Shown: piece after piece, positions 56,265 through 64,000 of the stretch
Position numbering within the stretch: the first letter of the stretch is position 1
Layout of the letters: each line of letters opens with the position of its first letter
Assembly: GCF_000787375.1 (NCBI RefSeq)
Contig: NZ_JRJU01000018.1
Span: 33,514-97,513 of the forward strand
Origin: Halalkalibacter okhensis
GTDB lineage: Bacteria; Bacillota; Bacilli; Bacillales; Bacillaceae_D
DNA: 64,000 nt
Direction: 5' to 3'
Notes under the pieces: model-generated
Told to the model about the DNA's origin: nothing
Seen by the model: the letters and a program-made list of their open reading frames with translations, nothing else
The model's database searches: none
Program-made: the position numbers and the translations under genes

Positions 56265-56289
56265 GGTTTTCTCTCCTTTCTACAGGGTA

Positions 56290-56475
56290 GAGTTTATGAT
56301 AAAACGCAAGATCGGCCTTTTGTTCTCTTACTCGTGCGAACATATTTGCGATGGCTACGCTCGCCGTGCGCCTTTTAGGAGAAACCCACTCCTAAATGGC
56401 TTAAATGATTACGGCGGCTTCGCTCATCGCTTCGAGTTTATGAAAAAAGGCAAGATCGGCCTTTTTTCATAAACT
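56290..56475. repeat. Palindromic repeat family, copy D, between spoIIIAE and spoIIIAF
   Basis: Flanked by imperfect direct repeats of about 33 bases, AGAGTTTATGATAAAACGC on the left and CGAGTTTATGAAAAAAGGC on the right, each followed by AAGATCGGCCTTTT. The core GCGATGGCTACGCTCGCCGT pairs with ACGGCGGCTTCGCTCATCGC. Inner hairpin TTAGGAG / CTCCTAAA. The right-hand hairpin starts directly after the spoIIIAE stop codon and its arm repeats that gene end. It is intra-operonic. Confidence 0.9.
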
Positions 56476-57657
56476 CTATCTCATCATCAGTGACAAGTTT
56501 CCTGCTGCGACCATGATGGTGATAGCTAGGAAGAACATGAGACAGACGACTGCCATGGCAGCGAAGACAAAGATAACTGCTTTTCCAATGATTGATAGGC
56601 ACTCAATGATCGGTCCTCCACCTAATGGTTGCAGTACCGCTGCTGACAAATTGAAGATTATAGCTAATGATAGTACTTTGATTGCTGGGAAGGCACATAA
56701 CATTAAGAGAATTCCTAACCCGGCAATTCCAATCGTATTTTTAAGTAGGAGCGATGCACTTAGTACTGTATCAGCAGCATCTGTAAACATTCGTCCTATC
56801 ACTGGGACTAGGTTTCCTGCAATGAATTTTGCTGTCCTGACGGTAATTCCATCTGATACAGCCGTTGCGGCACCTTGAACAGAAATAACTCCTAGGAAAA
56901 TCGTTAAAAATACCCCTAATGTACCAATAGCTAGATTTCTAAGAAAGTTAGCTAGTTTCGTTACTTTATAATGATCGGTAAGTGTGCTGACAATGCTTAA
57001 TACAGTTGATAAAAAAAGTAGCGGCAACACAAAATGCTGAATCAAAAGTCCACTCGTATTAACTAAAAAAATAATTAGTGGATGAAACAACGCTGCGGAT
57101 GTAATATTACCTATAGCTGCCATCATCGCTAATAAAAGTGGGAGCATCGCAATCATAAAATGGACCATACTACTTATGGCATCTTGCGCATAAGAGATCG
57201 CTACCTGAAAGCTATTTAAAGCTATAATCATTAGCACCATATACGTAATGGCATATGCTACTTTGCTGACCGTTTGTTGTTCGAATGCATTTTGTAGTGA
57301 TTGCAATATCATACAAAAAACCGTTAAGAGAATAAGTGAACCTAATAACTTACCATTCACTAGTAATTCATGTAATAAATAACGGACAAGCCCCATTCCC
57401 CATTCTTTCATTGAAAATTGCTTGTCCCCTCGAACAAACTCCATGAATGTTCCTTTTTGGCTTTCTGGCAGAAATCCTCCGTACTCTGTTGATATCTCTT
57501 CCCAATACGCTCGGATCTCATCTAGCTGCAATTGTTCCATTTGTTGTTCAACAAATCCCTGCTCTTCTAACGGTTCAGTTTCAGCTGAGCTGATCGGTGC
57601 AAATAATAATAAGACTGTAACTACGATGATTCCTTGAATGAAGAACCGTATGTTCAC
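56476..57657 (-). CDS. spoIIIAE: Stage III sporulation protein AE
   Basis: A 393-residue polytopic membrane protein with a signal-like N-terminus (FFIQGIIVVTVLLLFAPISS) and about 8 membrane segments, including FLTIFLGVISVQGAATAVSD and GNLVPVIGRMFTDAADTVL. It is the largest membrane part of the SpoIIIA complex. I use GTG 57657 after TTGGAGGGACAAGC, instead of the upstream ATG at 57687. Confidence 0.93.
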   Translation of the reverse strand: MNIRFFIQGIIVVTVLLLFAPISSAETEPLEEQGFVEQQMEQLQLDEIRAYWEEISTEYGGFLPESQKGTFMEFVRGDKQFSMKEWGMGLVRYLLHELLVNGKLLGSLILLTVFCMILQSLQNAFEQQTVSKVAYAITYMVLMIIALNSFQVAISYAQDAISSMVHFMIAMLPLLLAMMAAIGNITSAALFHPLIIFLVNTSGLLIQHFVLPLLFLSTVLSIVSTLTDHYKVTKLANFLRNLAIGTLGVFLTIFLGVISVQGAATAVSDGITVRTAKFIAGNLVPVIGRMFTDAADTVLSASLLLKNTIGIAGLGILLMLCAFPAIKVLSLAIIFNLSAAVLQPLGGGPIIECLSIIGKAVIFVFAAMAVVCLMFFLAITIMVAAGNLSLMMR

Positions 57658-57686
57658 GCTTGTCCCTCCAATCACCTCTCTCTCCA

Positions 57687-58076
57687 TTACGATGGCAAAA
57701 GAGAAAGGACCATTTCAATCACTGCTGTTAAGATTGGTATTGCCATGACCAAGATTAATATTTTCCCAGCTAGTTCAATTTTTGAAGCAATTGCAGCTTG
57801 TCCCGCATCCTTTGCGATTTGAGAGCCGAACTCTGCTATATATGCGATTCCAATAATTCTTAAAATGGTTTGCAAATACATCATATTCATGTTTGCTTGC
57901 TCGGCAATCCCTTCAAGCATTTTTACGATCTTCGCAATTTCATCAATTAGAAAAAGAAAGATGAGAACTCCAACAAACACGGTGAGCATAAAAGCGAATA
58001 ATGGCTTTTGCTCTTTGACGACAAGGGCTAGGAAGGTTGCGATAAGTCCTAACCCGACAATTTGGATAATATCAAT
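57687..58076 (-). CDS. spoIIIAD: Stage III sporulation protein AD, with apparent non-canonical ATT start
   Basis: Family members are about 130 residues and start like IDIIQIVGLGLIATFL. Here this N-terminus is encoded in frame (IDIIQIVGLGLIATFLALVV) but no ATG, GTG or TTG lies in frame before the ATG at 57989, which would remove two thirds of the first membrane region. An in-frame TGA stands at 58085 to 58083, followed by GTT GCG ATT GAT. The ATT at 58076 is 6 bases after AGGGGGGTGA, an ideal spacing. I therefore extend the gene to 58076 (129 aa). The rest is typical (YIAEFGSQIAKDAGQAAIAS). Confidence 0.85.
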   Translation of the reverse strand: MDIIQIVGLGLIATFLALVVKEQKPLFAFMLTVFVGVLIFLFLIDEIAKIVKMLEGIAEQANMNMMYLQTILRIIGIAYIAEFGSQIAKDAGQAAIASKIELAGKILILVMAIPILTAVIEMVLSLLPS

Positions 58077-58090
58077 CGCAACTCACCCCC

Positions 58091-58297
58091 CTACCCTTGA
58101 AACAGGAAGACTCCTTTTATTTTCTGGAATAAATCATCCACAATCGTTGCTACCATGTAGAGTACGACGACAAATCCTATCAGAGTAACCCAATGCGCCC
58201 AATCTTCCTTTCCCATTTGCTTCAAGACCGTGTGAATCATCGCAACCACAATGCCAATTCCTGCTATTTGAAAAATGGTGTTAACATCATACACCAC
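58091..58297 (-). CDS. spoIIIAC: Stage III sporulation protein AC
   Basis: A 68-residue protein with two membrane helices (about 7 to 25 and 34 to 55), NTIFQIAGIGIVVAMIHTVL then LKQMGKEDWAHWVTLIGF, as in the family. The start is GTG 58297 after GGAGGAGGAGAGG. It is part of the SpoIIIA channel and is 21 bases after spoIIIAB. Confidence 0.95.
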   Translation of the reverse strand: MVYDVNTIFQIAGIGIVVAMIHTVLKQMGKEDWAHWVTLIGFVVVLYMVATIVDDLFQKIKGVFLFQG

Positions 58298-58318
58298 AAC
58301 CTCTCCTCCTCCTGTCCT

Positions 58319-58831
58319 TTACAACATCAATATGACAATCAGTAATCCAGTCAGGAATCCTAAGCTCTTGATCATTCGTTCGTATCGATGTTGGCGCTCT
58401 TTAGCCTCTTGTTCTTCACGCTCAAGATGAGAAAGTGTGAGCTTAATCTGCTTCTGCTGTTGCTCTCTGTCATGCTGACCAAGAGTTGCCCCAAATTGCA
58501 TCATTACTTCTTTCTCACTATCAAGCATGGAGGTTTGTCCCCATGTTTCGTTTAAGCTTTCTTCCCATGCTTCAAATGCAGTTTCTTGTTTACTTTTCAA
58601 ACGATAGCTAAATCTCTCAAAAAAGTGCGAGATGGGTGAGGGCATTTGTTTTGCAATGTGCGCACTCGCCTCTGCTAGCGGCGTGAGCCCATACATAATT
58701 TCTGCTTCTAGAGATTGAATGGCTACTTTTAGCTGTCTTAGCTGCTTCGGCCTGTCACTCAAGCGTTTTGCCCCCTCAAACCCGACCCATGTTGTGGCAA
58801 GTATGATGATAATGGCGCCGAATAACTTCAC
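58319..58831 (-). CDS. spoIIIAB: Stage III sporulation protein AB
   Basis: A 170-residue protein with an N-terminal membrane helix, a helical central part (RPKQLRQLKVAIQSLEAEIM, YGLTPLAEASAHIAKQM) and a C-terminal helix. It resembles type II secretion GspF-like helices. It starts with GTG overlapping the spoIIIAA stop (GTGA). Confidence 0.95.
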   Translation of the reverse strand: MKLFGAIIIILATTWVGFEGAKRLSDRPKQLRQLKVAIQSLEAEIMYGLTPLAEASAHIAKQMPSPISHFFERFSYRLKSKQETAFEAWEESLNETWGQTSMLDSEKEVMMQFGATLGQHDREQQQKQIKLTLSHLEREEQEAKERQHRYERMIKSLGFLTGLLIVILML

Positions 58832-59760
58832 GTTACCGTCACCATATCTTTCCTTTTTTGATTACGAATCCGCCTTATGACTCCCGCTCTTGTCGTTCTT
58901 GTTAGTTCAACACTACGTTCAAATATGCCAAGCTCCATTAATTTCTTTAGGGCCGGTCTGCGCTCGACATCCTCTAACGAATATCCATGAGCTGTGGTCA
59001 TCACTTTTACACCAGCATGTAAAGCTTCTTGCACGGCAATAACATCTTCGTCTCTACCTATTTCATCAACGATAATCACATCAGGACTCATCGAACGTAT
59101 TAACATCATCATCCCTTCTGCCTTAGGACATCCATCAAGGACGTCTACTCTCGAACCAAGATCAAGTTGCGGAATCCCTTTCATGCTCGCTGCAATTTCT
59201 GATCGTTCATCTACAATGCCGACTTTTAAGGGAGCAATGCTACGACTAGGCATTCCCTTGCTTATTAGCCTTGCGACATCACGAAGCAACGTTGTCTTCC
59301 CCGATTGAGGCGGCCCGATAAAAATGGTGTTTAACCATCTTTTATCGTACAGTTGAGATATTAAACCTTCTGCGACTCCAATTGTTTGTCTTGCAATGCG
59401 GATATTAAATGAACTTATATCTCTTATCGTTTTCACTTGTCCACGATCGAGCACTACCTTACCGGCAAGTCCTACTCTATGACCACCTGTAATCGTGATA
59501 AATCCCCGACGTAATTCTTCTTCAAATGCATACATAGAATATTGACTGAGCTGATTTAACAAATATTTAGCGTCCTCAGCTTTCACTAAATAATAACGCT
59601 CATTGGTCTGTGGATAATAAGGCCTACCTCCCGAAACTACTTCAAGAGGCCTGCCAACGCGAAGGCGGATTTCTTCTACATTTTGTGCGACACTTGCTTC
59701 TAAGCGATTAATCACGATTCGGATATTTTCTGGTAAGATGGATGCTATATCTCGTAACAT
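58828..59760 (-). CDS. spoIIIAA: Stage III sporulation protein AA, secretion-type ATPase
   Basis: A 310-residue cytoplasmic ATPase with Walker A IGPPQSGKTTLLRDVARL and Walker B SPDVIIVDEIGRDED. It resembles VirB11/GspE-type ATPases. It should drive the feeding channel from the mother cell. First gene of the operon, 17 bases after yqhV, with which it is probably co-transcribed in part. Confidence 0.96.
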   Translation of the reverse strand: MLRDIASILPENIRIVINRLEASVAQNVEEIRLRVGRPLEVVSGGRPYYPQTNERYYLVKAEDAKYLLNQLSQYSMYAFEEELRRGFITITGGHRVGLAGKVVLDRGQVKTIRDISSFNIRIARQTIGVAEGLISQLYDKRWLNTIFIGPPQSGKTTLLRDVARLISKGMPSRSIAPLKVGIVDERSEIAASMKGIPQLDLGSRVDVLDGCPKAEGMMMLIRSMSPDVIIVDEIGRDEDVIAVQEALHAGVKVMTTAHGYSLEDVERRPALKKLMELGIFERSVELTRTTRAGVIRRIRNQKRKDMVTVT

Positions 59761-59777
59761 ATCCCCTTCAACTCCTT

Positions 59778-60059
59778 CTACTTTCTTATACCAATTAAGA
59801 TTAGTGCGACTCCCGCTCCTATAAACAGGAATTTCGATAAAGATAATTTATCTGACATTCCTATAAGACCTAACGCTATAGAAGCAATAAAAATGGTCGG
59901 ACCAATAATGGCCAGCATAGCATTTAACGCTATGGCTTTTTCAATGCTGTTAAACTTTAAAATCAAACCAGCCACCGTTAATTCAATTAAGCCAGAAATC
60001 ACTCGTAAACCCACCATTACTAGCAAAGTCATTTCTATCGTGTAGAACCACGTCTTCAT
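59778..60059 (-). CDS. yqhV: DUF2619 membrane protein YqhV, 93 aa
   Basis: A small protein with three hydrophobic segments (about 8 to 33, 42 to 65 and 73 to 90) and the pattern GLRVISGLIELTVAGLILKF. YqhV precedes spoIIIAA in Bacillus and has no firm function. It follows a terminator pair after efp. Confidence 0.88.
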   Translation of the reverse strand: MKTWFYTIEMTLLVMVGLRVISGLIELTVAGLILKFNSIEKAIALNAMLAIIGPTIFIASIALGLIGMSDKLSLSKFLFIGAGVALILIGIRK

Positions 60060-60120
60060 TCTTCCACCTCAACAATAATCGCTTTGTACAACCTTATGAA
60101 CGAAGGGGCTTATTCAGAAC

Positions 60121-60152
60121 AAAAAAAGACGAGCATTAGCACCCGTCTTTTA
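60121..60152 (-). terminator. Second hairpin downstream of efp
   Basis: AAAGACGGGTGCT / AATGCTCGTCTTT pairs imperfectly and is followed by TTTTGTTC on the minus strand. It backs up the terminator at 60182. Confidence 0.65.
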
Positions 60153-60181
60153 AAAATTTAATTGATTATTTTACTGTAAAG

Positions 60182-60212
60182 AAAAAAAACTGTTGGAAAA
60201 CCATCCAACAGT
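60182..60212 (-). terminator. Terminator of efp
   Basis: ACTGTTGGATG / CCAACAGT stem directly downstream of efp is followed by TTTTTTTTC on the minus strand. Confidence 0.85.
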
Positions 60213-60225
60213 TTCATTTAACCTA

Positions 60226-60783
60226 TTATGCACGTGAAACGTATGCACTGTTTCTTGTATCAATAATTAGAACATCACCTTGATTAACAAAGAATGGAAC
60301 TTGAACCGTTAACCCAGTTTCTACAGTAGCTGGTTTTGTTCCACCTGAAGCTGTGTCTCCTTTAATTCCTGGTTCTGTTTCTGTCACTTCAAGTTCAACT
60401 GTATTTGGCACTTCTACCCCAAGCGTTTCGCCTTGATATGTCATGATTTGAACAACCATGTTTTCTTTCAAAAATTTAAGTTCATGTTCAATTTGAGCTG
60501 TCGGCAACTCAATTTGCTCATATGATTCATTGTCCATGAACGTATGCATGTCTCCACTAGCATAAAGATAAGCCATACGACGATTTTCAATGTGTGCTTT
60601 TGATACTTTTTCTCCTGCGCGGAACGTTTTTTCTTGTACAGATCCAGTACGAAGGTTACGCAATTTCGAACGTACGAAAGCAGCTCCTTTACCTGGCTTT
60701 ACATGTTGGAACTCCATCACTTGCCAAATTCCGTTATCTACTTCAATTGTTAAACCTGTTTTAAAATCATTTACAGAAATCAT
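60226..60783 (-). CDS. efp: Translation elongation factor P
   Basis: The 185-residue protein has three beta-barrel domains. The domain I loop [16 protein letters not shown] carries the Lys at residue 32 that is modified in Bacilli, and the C-terminus has [20 protein letters not shown]. It relieves ribosome stalling at polyproline. It lies downstream of pepQ. Confidence 0.97.
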   Translation of the reverse strand: MISVNDFKTGLTIEVDNGIWQVMEFQHVKPGKGAAFVRSKLRNLRTGSVQEKTFRAGEKVSKAHIENRRMAYLYASGDMHTFMDNESYEQIELPTAQIEHELKFLKENMVVQIMTYQGETLGVEVPNTVELEVTETEPGIKGDTASGGTKPATVETGLTVQVPFFVNQGDVLIIDTRNSAYVSRA

Positions 60784-60902
60784 TATTTATTCCTCCATCT
60801 TTCATCCAATACTTGGACGTTCAGTCACAACCCTTACTATACCACAGCTTGGAAAAAGTTTCTTTCCTAATTTTAAGAAAGAAATTACAACGTATATGAT
60901 CA

Positions 60903-61973
60903 CTATTCTCCTACTATTAATAATTCTTTCGGAGAATGAGTGAAGGAACGGTTTCCATCTTGAGTGATTAAGGTATCATCTTCAATTCTCGTTCCTCCTA
61001 CACCAGCAATATAAATTCCCGGTTCAACAGTAACAACCATACCTGGCTTAAGTACTGTACTTGATTTCATTGAGAGCGAAGGACCTTCATGTACTTCCAT
61101 TCCTAGGCCATGCCCTGTTGAATGCCCAAAATACTGACCGAACCCTTTTTCAGTAATATAATCTCTTGTTAGTGCATCGGCTTCTTTTCCCGTTAATCCT
61201 GGCTTAATTCCTTCCATACCACGAAGTTGGGCTTGAAGAACCGTATTGTATATTTCTTTTAACTCGTCGCTTACATCACCAACGGCAACAGTACGCGTTA
61301 TATCTGAACAATATCCTTTATAGTAAGCACCAAAATCCAATGTGACAAGTTCTCCCTTTTCAATGATCTTGTCACTTGCTACTCCATGTGGTAGAGCAGA
61401 GCGATAACCTGAGGCGACAATAATATCAAAAGATGAACTGACTGCCCCTTGTTTTCTCATAAAAAATTCTAATTCATTAGATACGTCTAATTCAGTAATG
61501 CCTGGTCGTATGAATGTTGTAATATGCTCAAATGCTGCATCGGCAATATTGGCAGCATCTTGTATCAATTGTATTTCCTGCTCATTTTTTGTAAGTCTAA
61601 TACCTTCAACCATCCCAGAGACAGGAACTAATTCAATTGTATCCATCTGCTTAGCATAAATTTGATGTGCTTCATATGTAAGGTGAGATTGTTCAAATCC
61701 AAGTTTCGTCAAGCCAAGAGCTTCAACTTGTTTGGCGACTTCTTCAAAAATCGGTCCCGTATGTTGAACAATTTCAAAGTCTATTGCTTGTTCTTTTGCT
61801 TGCTCCATATAGCGAAAATCAGTAATAAATATTGCTTTTTGCAATGAAATGATGGCAACACCTGCAGTACCAGTAAACTGGGTCAAATACTGCCTGTTGT
61901 AATTACTCGTAACTAATAATCCATCAATTTGTTGTTCCTCAAGCTTGGAACGCAGCTCCTGAATTCGATTCAT
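60903..61973 (-). CDS. pepQ: Xaa-Pro aminopeptidase, M24 family
   Basis: The 356-residue metallopeptidase has an N-terminal creatinase-like domain and a pita-bread domain. Metal ligands lie in VTLDFGAYYKGYCSDITRT, GHSTGHGLGMEVHEGPSLS, VVTVEPGIYIAG and GGTRIEDDTLI. It removes N-terminal residues before proline. The gene matches B. subtilis yqhT, upstream of efp. Confidence 0.94.
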   Translation of the reverse strand: MNRIQELRSKLEEQQIDGLLVTSNYNRQYLTQFTGTAGVAIISLQKAIFITDFRYMEQAKEQAIDFEIVQHTGPIFEEVAKQVEALGLTKLGFEQSHLTYEAHQIYAKQMDTIELVPVSGMVEGIRLTKNEQEIQLIQDAANIADAAFEHITTFIRPGITELDVSNELEFFMRKQGAVSSSFDIIVASGYRSALPHGVASDKIIEKGELVTLDFGAYYKGYCSDITRTVAVGDVSDELKEIYNTVLQAQLRGMEGIKPGLTGKEADALTRDYITEKGFGQYFGHSTGHGLGMEVHEGPSLSMKSSTVLKPGMVVTVEPGIYIAGVGGTRIEDDTLITQDGNRSFTHSPKELLIVGE

Positions 61974-62059
61974 ATGTCTCCCTCTTTCTTATAGATTGTG
62001 CCACTAAAAACTATTGTAGCATAAACAGAAGATGAGCAAAGCACATAAGAAGAGAAAGC

Positions 62060-62545
62060 CTAATCATTTCGGTGCTGTTCTGCATATTCATAGGATATGG
62101 AGTACCCAATAAAAGCACCATACAGAGCATACAAGCAAACGGACGTTATGATTGTATTAAGATCGAGATTGTTGACAGATTTCAGCCCTGGAAAAACGGG
62201 GTTTAATACGTAAAATACTAATACCCAAAGAGCAAGACCAAAGCCAATACCGACCCACAATTTGTTAAATTTTTGCAATGTTAATTTATATAAAAATGCT
62301 ACACCAATAGACAGCACCGATATCACTGCAACCCCAACAAGTTGTCCAATATACGTATCTTTCCAATCTCCAACGACAAATGGCATTAATGCAAGAGCTG
62401 GTCCGACTCTAATAAAATTAAAATAGAAAGTCAAATAACCAATGAGAGACCAAATAAGTCCCCCAAATAGCCCAATTAACGCCACCTTTGTTGCAAATGA
62501 CATTTGTTCTTCTTGTTTGTTTCTTTCGACATACTGTTTTTCCAC
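62060..62545 (-). CDS. yqhR: Membrane protein YqhR
   Basis: The product has four hydrophobic segments and matches the YqhR family by position next to pepQ/efp and by sequence feel (ALIGLFGGLIWSLIGYLTFY then FNFIRVGPALALMPFVVGDW). I use GTG 62545, because the bases before it (GGAGGTGG) form the ribosome site. A frame to 62560 is possible. Function unknown. Confidence 0.82.
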   Translation of the reverse strand: MEKQYVERNKQEEQMSFATKVALIGLFGGLIWSLIGYLTFYFNFIRVGPALALMPFVVGDWKDTYIGQLVGVAVISVLSIGVAFLYKLTLQKFNKLWVGIGFGLALWVLVFYVLNPVFPGLKSVNNLDLNTIITSVCLYALYGAFIGYSISYEYAEQHRND

Positions 62546-62560
62546 ACTGTCCACCTCCAC

Positions 62561-63003
62561 ACACTAGTATGTCCGATATTAAAGTTGAAAAGTCATTAAA
62601 ATTTTCTTGTCCAACTAGAATGAAGACTACTTACATTGGGTATAATAGAAAGAAAAGCATTTTTTGTAACTATTGTTGAGAAAGTTGTTATTATAGAGGA
62701 TTTTATTGATCAAATGTAGAATAATTAATGTAACGAACATTCCAATTCTTACATTGGGCAAGCTCTATAGCACTACTGTATTACATCTATCTTGATTTAA
62801 TAGTTGGGTACTTTAACTATTCTGTTTTATAATCTAATTTTCACTTCTTTCCTCCGCCAATGCAGGCGTAAGTATATATTAAAAATCTAAACGAGCAAAC
62901 GTACCTTTCTCTTTAGTCATGTATGATGGAATGAATCCATCAGTGATTTTCAAGCAGAAATTGTGTAGCCTTTGATCGTCAATTCTATTGGAGGTGTAGA
63001 CAA
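62561..63003. other. Intergenic region between yqhR and yqhP
   Basis: This 440-base stretch between divergent genes is AT-rich. A plus-strand TATAAT near 62641 and the repeated phrase TTACATTGGG (near 62630 and 62752) are visible. I see no gene or structured RNA. Confidence 0.5.
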
Positions 63004-63414
63004 ATGCGTTCGATCATGAAGTACATCATTCCCGCTGTTCTTTTCTTTGCCTTTATTGGACTCGGATATGAGCTAATCTTTAATCCTCTTGGGTTCCTAA
63101 CAAGGATCTTAATGATAGTAGGTTTTGTTGCGGTTATCTTTCTTGGTTATCGATGGTTTATGTCTCGTAAATACGGTACTCCCCTTTTCCCATCACAAAC
63201 GGGTCCTAGTCGAGCGCAACTTCGTAAAGCAAAAAAAACGAGCACGAAACGTTCATCTACTCCTGTTCCTGCTCCTGCCACCTTTAAACCAAGAACGACA
63301 AATATGATGAATGAAAAGAAGAAAACATCCCGTCCCAAAAATCGTAGAGATGGTCATAATTTAACTGTAATAGAAGGAAAGAAAAACAAGAAAAAGAAAC
63401 GAGCGTTCTTTTAA
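63004..63414 (+). CDS. yqhP: SA1362/YqhP-family membrane protein, 136 aa
   Basis: Two N-terminal membrane segments (residues about 6 to 24 and 31 to 50) are followed by a long, very basic, low-complexity tail (KKTSTKRSSTPVPAPATFK and KKKTSRPKNRRDG) ending KKNKKKKRAFF. This layout fits the SA1362/YqhP family found beside yqhR in Bacilli. The ATG follows TTGGAGGTG. Function unknown; the tail may bind nucleic acid or acidic phospholipid. Confidence 0.82.
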   Translation: MRSIMKYIIPAVLFFAFIGLGYELIFNPLGFLTRILMIVGFVAVIFLGYRWFMSRKYGTPLFPSQTGPSRAQLRKAKKTSTKRSSTPVPAPATFKPRTTNMMNEKKKTSRPKNRRDGHNLTVIEGKKNKKKKRAFF

Positions 63415-63451
63415 TATACTATGTTTTTATAAGGACATTGAACTAACATAG

Positions 63452-63495
63452 AGATAGGGTGCATATCGAAGTTCGATTTGCACCCTATTTTTATT
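63452..63495 (+). terminator. Terminator after yqhP
   Basis: A 10-base perfect stem ATAGGGTGCA / TGCACCCTAT with a 15-base loop is followed by TTTTTATT on the plus strand. Confidence 0.88.
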
Positions 63496-63575
63496 GTTGT
63501 GAAGAAATGCATGTAAACACACCGGGTGAGGACGAAGGGGTGTGTTGTCATTGACGGGATCAAACAAAGTCGTAC

Positions 63576-63756
63576 AAAGTGGATCCTGGTTCCGTTAAAT
63601 TGATAAAAACAGCCCTAACAGGAGGGAAAGTGGATCCTGGTTCCGCTAAAGTCATGAGATTAATGAATTTTAATGTGACAACAGGACAATAACGGAATGA
63701 GGATCCGAAACAACACTCTAAGCAAGGCTTTTTACTAAAATAGCGGAATGAGGATC
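63576..63756. repeat. Paired direct and inverted GGATCC-type repeats
   Basis: AAAGTGGATCCTGGTTCCG(T/C)TAAA occurs at 63576 and 63627 (51 bases apart). Its near complement AATA(A/G)CGGAATGAGGATCC occurs at 63688 and 63737 (about 50 bases apart). Two direct units are thus followed by two inverted units. No open frame looks real. The function is unknown. Confidence 0.8.
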
Positions 63757-63758
63757 CA

Positions 63759-63900
63759 GGGGAAGGGCACCCCTTCATTTAACATTAGTGCAATCCTGGT
63801 GGCAATGGCTCCACTCGCCGTGCGCTTTTTGAGAAGTTCGCTCAAAAAGCTTAAAACCATTTACGGCGGCTTCGCTCATTACTTCGAGTATCATAAAAAA
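63759..63900. repeat. Palindromic repeat family, copy E1
   Basis: Starts GGGGAAGGGCACCCCTTC, contains the family core GGCAATGGCTCCACTCGCCG with its partner ACGGCGGCTTCGCTCATT and an inner hairpin CTTTTTGAG / CTCAAAAAG. It ends TTCGAGTATCATAAAAAA. It is followed in tandem by E2 with a period of 142 bases. Confidence 0.9.
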
Positions 63901-64000
63901 GGGGAAGGGCACCCCTTCATTCGACATTAGTGCAATCCTGGTGGCAATGGCTCCGCTCGCCGTGCGCTTTTTGAGAAGTTCGCTCAAAAAGCTTAAAACC
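63901..64000. repeat. Palindromic repeat family, copy E2 (cut by window edge)
   Basis: Nearly identical to E1 over the 100 visible bases; differences include CATTCGAC for CATTTAAC and CTCCGCTC for CTCCACTC. The array may continue beyond the window. Confidence 0.9.

Noticed and set aside
57687..57989. spoIIIAD starting at the internal ATG (100 aa)
   Set aside because: It would delete the conserved N-terminal membrane part, which is encoded in frame just upstream with a good ribosome site.
62488..62679. Plus-strand open frame over the yqhR start
   Set aside because: It overlaps the opposite yqhR gene and has no ribosome site or family features.
63560..63778. Minus-strand open frame of 72 codons with repeated EPGST / SSFRY motifs
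   Set aside because: The motifs come from the GGATCC-type DNA repeats read in frame; there is no convincing ribosome site and the composition is not protein-like.

Overview
The window looks like a low-GC, endospore-forming Firmicute of the Bacillaceae. It carries the complete spoIIIA operon, spoIVB and spo0A, bacilliredoxins, and the gene order seen around accBC, nusB, folD, xseAB, ispA and dxs in Bacillus. A large intergenic RNA between ispA and a DUF-type membrane protein matches the position, size and partner gene of OLE RNA, which is typical of alkaliphilic, halophilic or anaerobic Firmicutes. An alkaliphilic or halotolerant Bacillaceae member is therefore the best guess. Almost every gene is on the minus strand, so the window is read from 64 kb down to 1.

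The core block runs from 63.4 kb down to 22.7 kb. In order it holds yqhP (plus strand), yqhR, pepQ, efp, yqhV, spoIIIAA to spoIIIAH, an unknown 123-residue gene, accB, accC, yqhY, nusB, folD, xseA, xseB, ispA, OLE RNA, oapA, dxs, tlyA, argR, recN, spoIVB and spo0A. These are followed by a steA / family-2 glycosyltransferase / MraY-like cassette, yqzF (plus strand), bkdR and the branched-chain 2-oxo acid dehydrogenase operon bcd-lpdV-bkdAA-bkdAB-bkdB. That operon has a clear sigma-54 promoter and lacks ptb and buk. Next come a secreted unknown protein, a zinc-binding lipoprotein with two Zur-type operators and a histidine-rich tandem repeat, a BrxB-type bacilliredoxin, an unknown helical protein and two tRNA genes.

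The accessory block runs from 22.5 kb down to 1. It contains a truncated aminotransferase next to the tRNAs and a GntR regulator with a palindromic operator. A long catabolic gene set follows (TRAP transporter, cupin, D-2-hydroxyacid dehydrogenase, RocB-like hydrolase, class III aminotransferase, semialdehyde dehydrogenase, GlcDF). Then comes a decayed stretch with gene relics (glycine betaine permease, polysaccharide deacetylase tail, a frameshifted fragment), a possible small structured RNA and a ferritin-like/cupin fusion. It ends with a bacillithiol redox pair, a malate-use module (malK, malR, malic enzyme, maeN) and a partial small alarmone synthetase cut by the window edge.

A family of about 120 to 190 bp palindromic repeats is scattered through the window, with at least seven copies counting a divergent one. 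Several lie inside operons directly after stop codons, and their terminal hairpin arms match the local gene end. OLE RNA with its own promoter and this repeat family are the two most interesting observations.
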